Notes: a model not told the origin generated them from the letters alone. Positions 1-12,345 are shown, counted from the stretch's first letter. The stretch: 64,000 nucleotides of DNA from Brachionus koreanus (GCA_016987375.1 PJRA01000297.1:666336-730335); one strand, 5' to 3'. Numbers and translations are program-made.

Positions 1-6
1 AAAAGT

Positions 7-640
7 TTAATAAGGTTTGAGTAATTTGTCTATTCTGTTTTTAAATTTGTTGGTGTTTACGGTAATCCTGGTCTCTAGATCAAGTGAATTTCAGTATCCC
101 GCTCTACGATTAACGAAAAAGTTGTGACGAACACCACAACTTCTTACCAGCTGCCTCTCGATGCCAAGATGATTTGTTCTGGTATGACCCGCTGGACTGC
201 CCAGTCCATTTGATGCCAACATTTGGATGCCATTTCTGAAATGTACTCTGTCGTGTCCATGCTGAATCTTGTGGAACTGGATGAGATCGCCGCGTTTACG
301 TCGGTCTTCAAGTGTCGTCCATCCGAGGGCCTCTCTTCTCTCCACGTACGGCTTCGATTTGAGCTCTGGCACAAGCTTGAAGAACCTCCTCTGGACCTTT
401 TCGAGTACGTAAATTTCACCACGTCAGTACGGTTCCAGGCTGCTACCGCAAAGGTGAGGTCGATCGAACGATTTATAGAGCAAATTGACCAAGTATTGTG
501 AGAAGTGGTTAAAGGTGTTCTTGATGCGACATGCCATCATCGTTGCTCTTGCCGCTGCACGTTTAGCTTGCTTACCCGGTTTGAAAATGAGAAAGAGAAG
601 AGGGCCAAGCGCTGACCCTTGGGGAACGCCGCTCGTCAAC
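7..640 (-). mobile_element. CR1/Jockey-like LINE reverse transcriptase remnant
   Basis: One minus-strand frame from 639 down to a stop at 7-9 reads as the second half of a non-LTR reverse transcriptase. It opens with the box SGVPQGSALGPLLF, then jumps to the thumb region (LEKVQRRFFKLVPELKSK) and ends in a typical LINE C-terminus (VNTNKFKNRIDKLLKPY then stop). The segment that should hold the catalytic YxDD box is missing, so there is an internal deletion just after the GPLLF block. Two in-frame TGA codons (424-426 and 91-93, the latter replacing an expected Trp) break the frame. The copy is 5' truncated near 640 and cannot encode an active enzyme. Its base composition is visibly more GC-rich than the flanking DNA. 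Confidence 0.85.
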
Positions 641-1409
641 GTATCTTAATAAAAATTAGATTTAATCAAATGATATTTTCAAAATTGGTATGAAATTAGA
701 AAAATCAATTCATCTCCTTAAACTAAAATGTAAACTCAAATGATTTAATTTATTTTAGATCTATGAAATGTTTTTTATTTTATTTTTTGAAAATTAATTC
801 ACTAATAAAAATTCAAACTAGTAATTCTAGGACCCTAAGAAAAAAAAATTTAAATTTAGAAAATTTTCATTTTGTCTCGTCTTTTCTAATGTAACAATAA
901 AACTAAAGTTTTAAAAATTCAGTTTTTTAGACCCAGGTATTTTAGAATTTTTTTCAAATTTTTTTAAAAATCATATATTTTCTGAAAGAGCATAAAATTT
1001 TCTAAAAAAATTGAAAAAAAAACACAAAAAATAATTTTTGAATATTTTTACAAAATATTGAAACTAATCACTTTAAAAATAATTGAATTTTATAATTCAA
1101 TTAAACTTTTATCAAAAAAAAAGAAAAGCTGGTATTCTTTAACCACTTTCTGTTTTTTAACATGTCGAAAAAATTTAAAAATATAGCAATTAGAAAATTG
1201 GGAAAAAACGCAGTCTAGATACTCGCAATTTTATAAAGAAAATCATTAAATCGAAAAGCTTTTGAATGAAGTGATACTAAATTCAATATATAGATATGAA
1301 GAAGTTAAGTTTATTTTTTTTACATGTAAATATGAAGTGAAATCACGTGGTTTATAACATACATTTATGATTGAAAATAAATTTTTAAATTAAAAAATTT
1401 TCAAAAGAA
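641..1409. other. AT-rich intergenic stretch upstream of MIOS
   Basis: Homopolymer-rich A/T sequence with no coding-like frame. It presumably holds the MIOS promoter and 5' leader, but no specific element can be assigned. Confidence 0.5.
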
Positions 1410-4400
1410 ATGTTTTCCAGGAATGAGAATTTGAAAGATTTAGTTTGGTCTCCGTTTAAGGAAGACGAGTTCATAGCATATGGAAGTGATTTATGGCTAT
1501 ATAAAATTAAGAATTCGTCATCAAGTGAAAAATCTATAAAACTAAACGACGAATCTTATGCGGAATTAGTGGTAAACTATGGAAAAAATTCGAATCCAAA
1601 GCAGGTTTCTTGGTATTGTGGAAGAGAAAACAAATATTTATATGCAATTAGCCTTTCAAATCACAAAATTCAGCTAATTAGGTTTAGATGATTTTTTTTT
1701 AATCAAATTATTTTTTAATAAAATTTCTTTATTTAAAAGTTATAATCCGGAAAATTCACTGAATTTTGAGATAAACAAAGAATTTTGTAATTTTCTAAAA
1801 AAAATTCTTGCTTTGCACTTGGCTAAGACTAATTATTTTAGCATTTAAACAAACACGCCAATGCACTCAATTGACTTGGAATCCGTGTCAAATAAATCTT
1901 GTAATTAAATTTTCTTAGTTACATTAGTTAGTATTTTATAATTTAAGTTGGCTGGTGGTTTTGATAAAATTCGAAATGAACATTCAATATTAGTGTGGGA
2001 TGTTCGTGGTAACATACCATCACCAACTGCTCTATTTGACTTAAATACTGAATCGGTCATTAACTGTATAAATTTCAATCAAAATAAAATTTCGTATTCA
2101 AACAAAATGATTAACTCAAATATGGTACTGGGTGACTATAAACAAACATCATTTAAAGCAGTTTACGAAACGGGTAATGCTGAAACTTGCAACTCACTAG
2201 CATGGAATCCAAATCAAGAAAATCAATTATTCGCAGGCGTCAATGGAAAATTAAAAGTTTTTGATATTAAATGTAAATTTTATAATTAATTTTCACAAAA
2301 TTTTCAAAAATGATATTTTCTCATTAGTTTTTAATTTAAAAAAATTATAACTAAAAAAAATTAAATTCTGATTTAAACTTAAGAAATCATTTGATAATTT
2401 TCAAATTTTATAATCTAAATTAAAAATTTAAAATTTTTAAAGCATCAAGAGCTCTTTTGAGTGTCACATCTAAATATGTTCATGGAATCGCTGTTGACTA
2501 TAATAATCAATATCAAATGGCATCATATTTCGATAATCAAGCTGTTATTTGGGACATTAGAATGTTCAATGCACCAATACACAAAATTGATGAACCAGAG
2601 CATATTGAAAAAATTCAATGGTGTCCTAAAAAGTAAGTTTTTAGTTCAAATAAAAAAAATTTGTGCTGCTGACTTAGAAGAACTTTCTTAATATTAGTTA
2701 ATATTACTTAATTTCATTAATTTTTAGACAAAAAAATTTTTTTAATTTAGAAATCGTTGACTTAAATCAAAACAATTGATCAAAACTGTAAGAATTAAAT
2801 CAAAACCAATTAAATCAATTTTCAGCCAAGCTGTTAAGAATATTTTTGTATATTATTTGCTGTGGCTTATCAAAAAGGATTCTGAATTTTTGTTCAATGC
2901 ATGTTATAAGACGAAAAATTATATTGATCTGTTTTGCATTTTTTGTAGATATAGCTTTATTTTTTTGGTGCCCACACAAAAAATAATAGTTAAAAAACGA
3001 GCGGATCAGTGTTTTGAAGAGGGTTAAATTGATTCTTAAAGATGAATAAAGCTTTCAAACTTTCTTCTAGATACTAATAAATTTGGATTCATTTCAAATA
3101 TCCTTTAATTAGCTAAATAAATATCAACTATAGTCATTAAGCATATTTTTTCCTTAAAAGAACATAAATTACACTACTTCATGTGATGGAAATCTTAAGA
3201 CCAAATCTAAGTTCTTTGCTTTCTCTTAAACTTACGGTCAATCCTAAATCTTGGTTTTTTGATCTCATCGATTTTCAAAAGTGGAAATAAACCCATGCAA
3301 ATTTACATTTTTACATCTCAATAATTAAGTAAATTTTAAACATATCTAAATTTTCTTCTTCAGATTTCAAAAGACTTATGTTAACTTTTTTGAATTTTTT
3401 GTATTTCATTATCAAGATCTTTCTTGTAAATTCTTAAAGTTTTCAATTAAATTATTCAAAATAAATTTTAAAAATAATTTCAATTTTGGAGGAATTTTTT
3501 CTTTTTTTGAAATAAAAATTTTTGGTTTTCTATGCTCTTTAGATGAAAATTAATGATTTAAACAAAGGTCTGGACAATTAGCTGTTTTGCTAAAAAGCCG
3601 AATGAATTTTTACAACATTCAGCAAAGATCAAGTGAAGAAACTGATGACAAAGCTCCTATTCAAATTATAGTTGACAAAATAACTCGTCAGCTATCTAAT
3701 GAAAATGAGGTTGGAATGCCAGAAATTCAAAAACCTAATCGAACTAATTCTCAGGTTCCAAGTCCACAAATTCAAACAGTACAAAGTTATCTAAGCAATT
3801 TTTGCTGGTTCAACTTTAATTCAAATAAACTGTTAATTACTAGTAATCAGTCAGTTTACAATTTAAGAATTATGAGTCTACATGATAAGATAGTGCTCAC
3901 TTGGTCGCCTAATGGTGACTTTTATTGGGCTTCTAAATTGTCAAATATAAATTATGTTCATAATTTAGAAAAAGAATTTAATTATTTAAACGAGTTAAAA
4001 GAACGAACTAAATCAAATTATGGATTAAAGTATTATATGCTAGATGTAATCAATGGTAGTGCTCATTTAGTTCAATCTGTAAACAATGATGAAACAAACA
4101 CTTTTTCGGCAAATGGATGCCAGGCAACCCCATTAGCACTGGCTCTTCATTCTCAGATAGGTTTGGCTCATCTAATAAGAGCCGATTTTGCAAACAATTA
4201 TCATATATGTGACCAAGAAAAATCTTTATGCTCAAAAAAATTGAAAAGTCTATGGATTTGGTTCGAAAGTATAACTAGTTTGATGTTAATAAATTAAATT
4301 AATTATATTTCTTTTAATTTTTAAAGATGTTAATAGTTTTTTTGAAAAAACAATTCCCATTAATCCTAGAACCACTACAATTGAAATGTCACAAACTTGT

Positions 4401-7338
4401 CGCAACACACTTAGTGAGCTTTATGCAACTCGCTATTGTGGATTAGAAGTCTTATTAAATGGTTGTTGTTAGAATTTTATTTTTTTTTTTAAATAGAATT
4501 TTTTTTATTTAATTTTATAAAAATAATCTAGAACTAGATCAGACAATAAAAAAAAATACTCATTATGAGAAAGAAAAAATAAAAACTGAACGTTTCAAGT
4601 ATGTATCTTTTTTTTCTGATTATTAACAGCTTTAAATAGGATTTGTTTACTTGGTTATATTTTTGAAATTTATGATCAAAAAAACTTAAGAACCTTAATG
4701 GTCAAGAAATCGTTTTTTAAAATTTATCTGATACAAACAAACCTTTTATTCTTCTTAGACCATTAGGGTTAAGTTTTTTTTAATTATGAATTTTTGTTTT
4801 TGTTTTTTGCTACAAAATTAACAGAGCCATTTGAAAAATCGATTTAGAACCTTAATGTATGATAGAAATTGACTTTTCCAAATTTCTGATCTGAAACAAT
4901 ATTCGACTTTTGACCAACTCTGATTTAAATTTAATTCAAACCTTTTTTAAAAAAAAGGCAATTAAATTTAATCAGTTCATTACAAATAAAATAATCATTT
5001 TAATTGATAAAAATTAGAATTTTTTTAATTGTACTGATAAATTTTAAAAAATCAAAGAGATTGTTTCTTCAGTATATTAAGAATATTTTCTTGTATTATT
5101 AGACAAATAAAATATTTTTTCTGAATATTTATTAAACTGTTTAAAAGAATTAAAAATAAAATACATAGTTTTTAAAATTTATTTTATAAGATTTTATTTT
5201 CTATCAAAAAATATTTATGTTACAGTTTTTTAAAGAGGACTCTAAAAATCTCTTCGGGCTTCTAGTTCTGCTTTATTTAAGTTTTTTCCTTAAAAGACTT
5301 ATTCTGAGATTTTAAAGAAATTTTATAATGAAAAATTACTTTAAATAAATCAAATTAACTTTAAAAAACCAACTTTAATTTTTGAAAAAATTTAGAGTAA
5401 TTGCATACAATTTGTGTGGATGGGTGATGAAAGGAGGGTGCCTAAGTCAAAGCTTTTTTGAATCATTAAAGAATGATGGAAATTATGAGCGTGCATGCTG
5501 TCTGGCTTTGCTCACAGATAATTACGAAAAAGCATTAGAAATTTTGGAATCAGCGATTCAGACTGGTACATTGAAAAAAATCAAAGATCGTTTTTATATT
5601 TTAATTTTAATTCTAAGATCCAAAGTTTGGTAGTTTTTGGATAGCTTTGAGATATTTTATTGATGATCAAAAATTGGATAAGTGCCGCGTCGATTCAGGA
5701 GATCAAACTTCATCGTGTTCTTTAAATGAGTCTTTGTCAACATCCAACTCGAATGTATCAAACTCGACTGCTAATCAAACATCCAACAAAAAGAACCTAT
5801 TATTATCAATTAATTCATCAGATGGCTCAGGAGCCGAAAGATCAAAGTCAGAGCTTACATTATCAGACTCTTTTAAAGAATGCTCTAAATTTGTAAAAAA
5901 CTTCACTGATCCATATTTAAGAGCTATGTTTAACTTTATGATAAACCAGGAAAAAGCTAAAGACGATATTTTGGTAAAATAAATATCTTTTCGTTAAAAG
6001 AATTTTAAAACTTTTTTTTTCTAAGTGTGACAAAGAAATACTTTTTAAAGACAGAGTTGCTCTATCTATTTATTTTAATTTTGATTTAAAAAATTTAGCT
6101 CGCCTGCAAAGTTTTTTTGACTTGTTAGAAAACGAATGCATTGAAAATTCAGATCTTAATGGCATTTTACTTACTGGCCTAAGTCCAAAATGTTTGGACT
6201 TGTTTCAATCATTTATAGACAACACCAGTGATTTGCAATCAGCATGTCTAGCAGTCATTCATTCTCCTTATTTGGAAGTGATTGATTCTAGTTTGGTTAA
6301 TTATTGGGTTAACTGTTATAGAGAACAATTGAATCGATTTAAAATGTGGGAAAAAAGGTAAATGAATAATTTTTTTTAGAATTAATTTTAAATTAATTGA
6401 AATTAATTTAATTAAATACAATTGAATCTTATTGTTAAAGGGCTGAATTTGATTTATTAAAAATGAAGCTAAAAAAGTATCAGACCGAACCAGAGCCAAA
6501 TATTCCTTCTTCTACTTCATCGACTTCATCCTTGAATTCACTCAGCACAAATAGTCAACAAGTGAATCAACTAAGAAGCAATTCTCATTCGTATCATCAA
6601 ATACATGGTGCTCAAAGCCGAGTCCAAGTCAATCAAGTCAATTTTTCTCTCAACTCACTTAATACAAGATCGAATAGAATAGCAACATCTCAAAGCATGA
6701 ATTTCCACATCAATTTAAGCTCAAATTTCAGTGTTTTTTTGAACTGTAATTCATGCGGGAAAAATATAGTGGAAAAACTAGCATCAATATCAAATTCGAT
6801 TAATGCTACAAATAACAGTAATTCATTATGTCATGACACATCTTTGGCATGGTGCTTGAATTGTTTCAAATTTTTACCTCAATGTGTTATTTGTTTAGGT
6901 TTAATGAAAGTAAACTTGGCACCAAATTATTCGATTCCCCAATCGCAATCAACCATGAATCGAGCGCAAACAACTCCAAAAATGTATCGATCTGATATTG
7001 AATCAAAAAAATTGCTTTCCCAGAACAAGTCACCAAGCCAATTAGACATCCATGGAGTTGTCGAAAGGCATTTTTATTTAGACGAAAATGTCGACAATCA
7101 AAAACTTAATGTTCACGACATTAAAAGAGACCTTCAGATGAGCAAAGTAGAAATTTTGTTTATTGGCAATATTTTTAGATTAAACAGTACCAAATTTGGA
7201 AATTGGTTTTCTTGGTGTATGTCATGCCATCACGGTGGACATATCAGACATTTGATTAACTGGTTCAGATCAAATAAAAAATGTCCCTATTTGCATTGTA
7301 AATGCCAATGTACAAATTTGGATTTCATAATTGAATAA
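1410..7338 (+). CDS. MIOS: MIOS, WD-repeat subunit of GATOR2
   Basis: Eleven exons: 1410-1681, 1828-1900, 1948-2272, 2443-2632, 3568-4268, 4327-4461, 4532-4598, 5396-5565, 5618-5973, 6026-6357, 6441-7338 (3519 nt, 1172 aa; human MIOS is 875). The N-terminal half matches the WD40 propeller (TRQCTQLTWNP, ILVWDVR, QAVIWDIR). The middle helical solenoid carries VIAYNLCGWVMKGG and LNGILLTGLS, and the C-terminus has the Cys/His zinc domain with FGNWFSWCMSCHHGGH and a final CxCxC cluster. In the family MIOS joins SEC13, SEH1L, WDR24 and WDR59 in GATOR2, which relays amino-acid sufficiency to TORC1 at the lysosome. Extra length comes from Ser/Asn-rich inserts (about 5680-5880 and 6490-6740). The exon 1/2 junction is the least certain: the closer acceptor at 1841 breaks frame, that at 1827 keeps it. 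Gene identity is very sure. Confidence 0.93.
2633..3567 (+). other. MIOS intron 4 (935 bp)
   Basis: The largest MIOS intron. It contains an open stretch at 2776-3027 with no recognisable product and no splice-compatible place in the MIOS frame. No inverted repeat or element is evident. Confidence 0.6.
4681..4781. repeat. Imperfect inverted repeat in MIOS intron 7
   Basis: The arm AACTTAAGAACCTTAATGGTC near 4683-4703 reappears as an imperfect reverse complement near 4755-4775 (GACCATTAGGGTTAAG on the plus strand), making a hairpin of about 100 bp. A partial third copy of the arm lies at about 4844-4860. It lies inside the 797 bp intron 4599-5395, which is otherwise plain AT-rich sequence. It may be a foldback/MITE remnant. 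Confidence 0.35.
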
Positions 7339-8464
7339 ATTTTATTTTTAATTGTACCAAAATATTAAAAAATATTTATGATGTTTCATGTAAAATTGCG
7401 TATTGTATAATATATAATAAAATTCGTTGCTTTGTTGCCTGAAATCAATTAATATTAATAATTTTGAATTTATAAAATTTTAAAATAGAAAAATTAAAGA
7501 ATTAAATTTAAACATTAAATTGAATATTTTATTTGATGCGGAAAGAGTTGTTTAAACAGACTTTTTTATAAGTCACAGCTCTAAATCTAAGTCCCAAAAA
7601 ATTAAGTCAAAGTTATGACTTGACTTAAAATTTTTTTTTGTTTTTTTGTTGGCGTTTATTCTTTATTCTCGTTTATTAAGACTTAAGTCTCAATTGGCTT
7701 TAATTTCTTTAGTCAGCTAGCTTTTCTTATTACCAACAAAATTATTTTTTAATATCAGAAAATTTATTCTCTTATACTCTAATTATTTATTCTTTTTTGC
7801 TAATTTTATTATCCACAACAAGATCACTTAATACTTAAAATGTTTTTTAAGTAGTTTCTTAAAAGTAATCGTACTTGTAAATTTTGGCTGAATGACTTTT
7901 TTTGTACCTCTACAAGCAAAATGTTTACCAATATGTAAAAAGTGTAAAAGAGGTCAACCATCAAAAACTAGGCTTGCATTAAAAAGTCATTCAAATGAAA
8001 ATACAGTGAGTCAAGATGAAATTATAACAAATCTAAAACCAGCAATCCAAAATCAGAAACTAAATACATGTTGCCATTTTATCCTTCACATTTTTGACTT
8101 TTTTGCTTTCTTATGATGGAATAATTTATCTGTGAAAAAAATATATTTGACATATGAAAAAAAACTTCTCTATCCTGTAGCTTAATTAAATATTTTCGCG
8201 CCACATTAGAAAATTTTGTTCTGAAAATGGAGTGCAAAAAATTAGTTATATTTTTCAAATATTTTAACTATTTAAATTTGAAATAAAATTTTTAAGTTTT
8301 ATAATCAGCAGTAAAAAAAATTGTTATTTATAATATCAATTTATTTTAAAAAATATTTTGATCCAATGCGATAAAAAAATAAGTCGAAGTTTGAGTTTAA
8401 AACTTAGCTAAAATTTTGTGTAAAATATTTTAATTAGTAAAAAATCTAAAAATTTCCAACTAAA
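7339..8464. other. Convergent 3' intergenic region (MIOS/CKS1)
   Basis: Holds the 3' ends of both neighbours; AATAAA-type signals follow the MIOS stop (near 7419). An isolated open frame at 7892-8116 contains a short Cys/Lys cluster (CLPICKKCKRGQPSK) and then loses coding character. It could be an eroded exon but no family is recognised, so it is not called as a gene. Confidence 0.4.
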
Positions 8465-8870
8465 CTAGTTGACTCTTGCCGGTATTTTGTTTTGATCTTT
8501 AGTTTGTAGTTGCTGCTGTGGTTGTCCATAGTTAAGTTCTCTTCTGAAAAGTAAAACATGGGGCTCTATTAGAAAAAAAAATTGTTATTTAAAAATTCAA
8601 AAAAAAAACGACTGACTCGTGGCTCAGCCAGCGGTCAGCAACATTACCTGGTTCATGAATCAAATAGTGTTGCCAGCCTCTTGATTGTTGAACGCCTATT
8701 GATCTCCATTCTGCCTCACTCATTAAATGATCTTTAGGAACTATTTTTGCCAGTTCTTTTGGCAGCAAAACATGACGATATTCATGAGTGTCGTCAAAGT
8801 ACTTATCTGAGTAATAAATATCGCCCGCGTGTTTTTGAATCAAAGCAGCTATGTTATTTTCTAAATTATT
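8465..8870 (-). CDS. CKS1: CKS1-type cyclin-dependent kinase regulatory subunit
   Basis: Minus strand, at least two exons: up to about 8870 down to 8648, and 8565-8465, separated by an 82 bp GT-AG intron. Residues match the CKS fold throughout: [63 protein letters not shown]. The phosphate-binding Arg, Ser-Glu-Trp and Arg-Arg positions and the HxPEPH hinge are present, so phosphosite docking on CDK complexes is expected. The splice falls inside the hinge (HEP|EPH). After FRR, where human CKS1B ends within about eight residues, this protein adds a Gln-rich tail ([20 protein letters not shown]). The initiator ATG is not visible in frame; a short 5' exon further upstream is probable. Confidence 0.9.
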
Positions 8871-10020
8871 AAATTCTAATATATTTGTTTATTATGCTTT
8901 AAATTCAAAATACCCATTTTGAAAAAGCTCAATTTGATTTCAAAATTTATGACTTAAAATTTAAAGATGATTTATTTTGATATTAAAAAATTAGCTTTGT
9001 TGAAAAACTTTATGCTCTAATATTCGAAATGAAAGGCTTCAATTTTGTCTCGAATAAAATTTTTTTAAGAAAGCAAAATAATTTGTATAATTATTTTTGA
9101 TTATTAAATTAAGAAAAAATAAAAAAAAAATTATTTAATTAAATAACTATTAAACATTAGAAATAAAAATAAATAAAAAAGATGAAAAAAAGATGTTTGA
9201 GATGAAATTACTTACAATTGAAATAATTATTTGATATAAAAGAATAGAATTGATTTTTTTTGTTGAAAGAGAAAGTATAAAAATGATTTAATGAAAATAT
9301 TGAAAGATCATAGATAAAAAAATTGAAATTTTCATAGAGATCAAAAAAAAAATGGAATTTTATAATATAAAATTTCTTTCTCAAAATAAAATAAATTTAT
9401 ATATCATAAATATTATATTTTTTTAATTCAAAATAATAATTATTTTACTATCATTTCATTATTATTTATAATTTTTTTTCGAGTTTTGAATGATTTCATT
9501 GATCCATTTTTAAGCCAAATTAATGGTTGGAAAGGTAATAAATATCAAAAATGGGAAATCTCAATCGGCCTTTTAGTTTGAAATTTAGGAATTCAGGGTA
9601 AGAATCTTTTCGAATTTGTTTAAGATGATATTTAATTATGTGTGAAAAAGTTTGATATTTTTGCTTTTTGTTAAATAATATTTCCTGAATGGATAAAAAA
9701 AAAACAAAAAACTGCTTTTGATATGTGTTCTACGATTGCCCATAACTTTCTAAAAGCTATTTAGAAGTCTTCTTTGAACCATCAATAGATAATTGGTTAT
9801 TTTCAGTAGTTTTATTGCTCCCTGAAATTAAAAATTTATTTAAAAATATTATTGATATATGATATTTATCCGTCTTAAACCGTTTTTTAATAGATAGATT
9901 CTTTTAAAATAGTTTAAAATTTAAATTTTAATGATTATTAATTTAATTCAAATATTTTCTTTATAAGGGATTATCTATATTTCACTAGAGATAATATAAA
10001 AAAATCGAAGTTTTATGCTC
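8871..10020. other. AT-rich region upstream of CKS1
   Basis: Should contain the CKS1 promoter and a first exon. A GTAAGT-like donor on the minus strand near 9213 is a candidate end of a leader exon, but no ATG joins it to the CKS1 frame. Nothing else is recognisable. Confidence 0.35.
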
Positions 10021-10023
10021 GCA

Positions 10024-10141
10024 GGGTTTGTATCACCTAAATTTAGTCTGTGTAAATACTCTATAGTTGTCCAAAACAATTTATGTATCAGAAAATTATT
10101 ACGCTTTTTGCACAGACTAAGTTTGGGTGAAAAAAACCTTG
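10024..10141. repeat. Foldback (inverted repeat) element next to a LINE tail
   Basis: The arm near 10028-10058 (CACCTAAATTTAGTCTGTG within it) recurs as an imperfect reverse complement near 10110-10140 (CACAGACTAAGTTTGGGTG), separated by about 55 bp. The unit abuts the LINE-tail sequence at about 10147. Confidence 0.55.
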
Positions 10142-10146
10142 TATCA

Positions 10147-10195
10147 GGTATGAAGACCAGCAGTAACATTGAGGTCAACAATCATGAAAGAGCTA
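10147..10195 (+). mobile_element. Short LINE C-terminal tail fragment (second copy at 57.9 kb)
   Basis: About 45 bp almost identical to 57882-57928 on the opposite strand. In the fuller copy this sequence encodes the RPAVTWRSTIMKE segment typical of the end of non-LTR polyproteins. Here only this segment survives. Confidence 0.65.
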
Positions 10196-10274
10196 AATAA
10201 TTTTTAGACTCTTAAAAAAAAAGTTATTTTAATTTTGAATTATTGTTTTTGTTTCAAAATTCACAGTGCCTCGA

Positions 10275-10960
10275 GTATTAGGATGACTCAAAAAATTTTC
10301 TATTTTTTTAATTTTTCAATAAAAAAAGCAGTAGTTAACCTATCTTCAAAATATTAACCATTATGCTTTATGGTCTTTAGTCATCTATCAGCGATTAGTT
10401 CAATTTTTCTCTTCTGCTTGGATTTTGCAGTCAAAAAAATTCACGACACCCCTCTTCAACTTGCTCTTGGTTATTAAAATGCCGTCCTCTAATAAAATTA
10501 GCCATTTATCAAAAAAAGATGATAACCGAAATAAGAAAAATCTGAGCTTCGTGCTGGAGAAGGGAAAAGCTCGATAACTTTCAGTTATTCTATTTTTTCC
10601 AATCTTCTAATAGCTTTTTGTGCCCTAGTATAATCTTGAAGAAACAAACAGAGCTTTCGGTTGGCAAAAGAAGCATAATTTTCTTGAAGTGAACTATTCA
10701 TTCGTTCTAATTGTTCAGAATAAGTTCTGCATTTGTAAAACAACCATTTGAAACCAGCTCAAAGTGTACTATCCCTTGGAAATTTAACAAAACATCAGAT
10801 TTTTGTGAAAGCGTCTTCTTTTTACGACTAGCTGAACTGATGCGATGAGATATAGTCTATTGAAATTTGTAGAGCCTTGATAATTGCGAGTACTAAGCAT
10901 AGAGTTGTTCCCAATAATCATAAGCAAAGCATTCTGATCGAGAATGAATGTTCTACTTGA
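10275..10960 (-). pseudogene. Degenerate mariner-type transposase
   Basis: Read on the minus strand with stops and frameshifts, the region follows a mariner transposase: a GIVHFELVSNG block (about 10770), LYSEQLERMNSSLQENYASF, the LHDNA-equivalent FLQDYTRAQKA, the SPDLAPSDYHLF-equivalent SPARSSDFSYFGYHLF (about 10530), and a final LKTIKHNGxYFE (about 10345-10380). Catalytic aspartates lie in the two decayed motifs; several stops make it dead. At the 3' end the sequence TTAGGATGACTCAAAAAA (about 10278-10296) next to a TA resembles a mariner terminal repeat. The matching distal terminus was not found. Confidence 0.7.
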
Positions 10961-11378
10961 GGTTTTCTTCTGCTAAAAGCCAGTGTCATCAGAATTCAAT
11001 TTTAAAGACCAACTTTGTACCCTTCTTACTTTAAACACTTATTCACCTTTCACTAAACATATTTCACGGGTTACTGCTGTTACTTTTAGGCCTGTTTTCT
11101 AAAAATGACGTAACAGTACGAAAATTTAAAAATTTTGATTCAATGACAATGATGTTGTTTAATAAAAATGAACGCTAAAAGCTGATTAAATTAATCCTTA
11201 CTCTTAAATTTTAAAATTGTATAAAATCTTTAAAATACCTAGTTCTTGTATTAAAAAAACAAATTTATCACGGGAAATTTTACTCTTTCACTATTCAGAA
11301 AGTTTATCCTTTTCTTCAAATACTATTAATTAAAAGCAAAAATGTAAATAGTGTTGTTGAAGGCATGTTATATTTGAA

Positions 11379-12053
11379 AACAATTATATGTGAAAAATTT
11401 AGTGAAAAATAAGTATTTTAAAAAATATAAACGAAATTTTCACAAAATTAACAAAGGAGGAAATTTATGCTGACCAAAAAATTTTAGTAAATATGGAAAA
11501 CTTAGGAATAAATATTTCACTTTAAGTCCAAAGTATATCAGGTATATTTTTCTTTCAATTTGGTATAAATTATTTCTATAGACTTTGTTATAACAAAAAC
11601 ATCTTCCCAAAAAAATACCTCAACTCCTTTATCTAGTAGAGAAAGTAAACGTGCTCATAGTTTAATAGATTTAGTTAATATATAAATCAAACTATTCTAG
11701 TATTTAAAGATTGTTCAATGGACAAAAATAAAGTAATTGATTTTTGTGAACCAACTGAAGACCTAACTAGCATATTTAACTCAAACAAGAATTTTTTGAA
11801 TAATTGTGTATCTAAACAAAACTATTTTTGAAAATCTTAAGTAAGAATTCGTCAGTTAAAAATACTAAGAGGAAGATCGCCGACATTGAATTTACTGATA
11901 GAAATGATTCAAATACTGAAGATGAGTTAAGTTGATATTTTATCAAAAATTATTATCTTACTTAAACGAATCTATCGGTTCACAAGATAATGAACATATT
12001 ACAAAAGTTTATGATATTTTGAGTCCAATAAAATCTGACAAAAAAGTAAAATA
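11379..12053 (+). pseudogene. Coding-like stretches, unresolved or eroded gene
   Basis: Several adjacent plus-strand open stretches look more like protein than the surrounding AT-rich DNA: 11379-11541 (ends TLSPKYIR before a GTATAT donor), 11582-11644 (Ser/Thr-rich), 11701-11815 (DFCEPTEDLTSIFNSNK), 11852-11930 (KNTKRKIADIEF, a basic NLS-like patch, then acidic) and 11932-12053 ending VYDILSPIKSDKKVK then stop. The exons cannot be joined with canonical sites in a consistent phase throughout. It is either a real small nuclear-protein gene with very short introns or a decayed copy. No family is recognised. Confidence 0.3.
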
Positions 12054-12345
12054 GTTGTTTTTCCATAAAAATTATTAGTTTTAAAAATAATAAAACTTAA
12101 AATTTTAATACTCTTGATTGTGATGGAAGAATATTAATAAAGGATATATACCAAAGTGAGGATATTTAAAAAAACTTAAAATAAAAGTTATTTTATTCAA
12201 TGAATAAAATTGTTTTTCAGTATTTCTTATTTTTGAAATCTTTATTTTATAATTTAAATTGTAAAATAAAAAAAAATTGTTTAAATGAAAATCTCACAAG
12301 CGATATTTTTATTATTTTGTTATTCAATTTGTGGTAACTTTTCAG

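Noticed and set aside
2776..3027. Open stretch in MIOS intron 4
   Set aside because: Out of chain between exons that join in phase without it; no similarity to MIOS or anything recognised.
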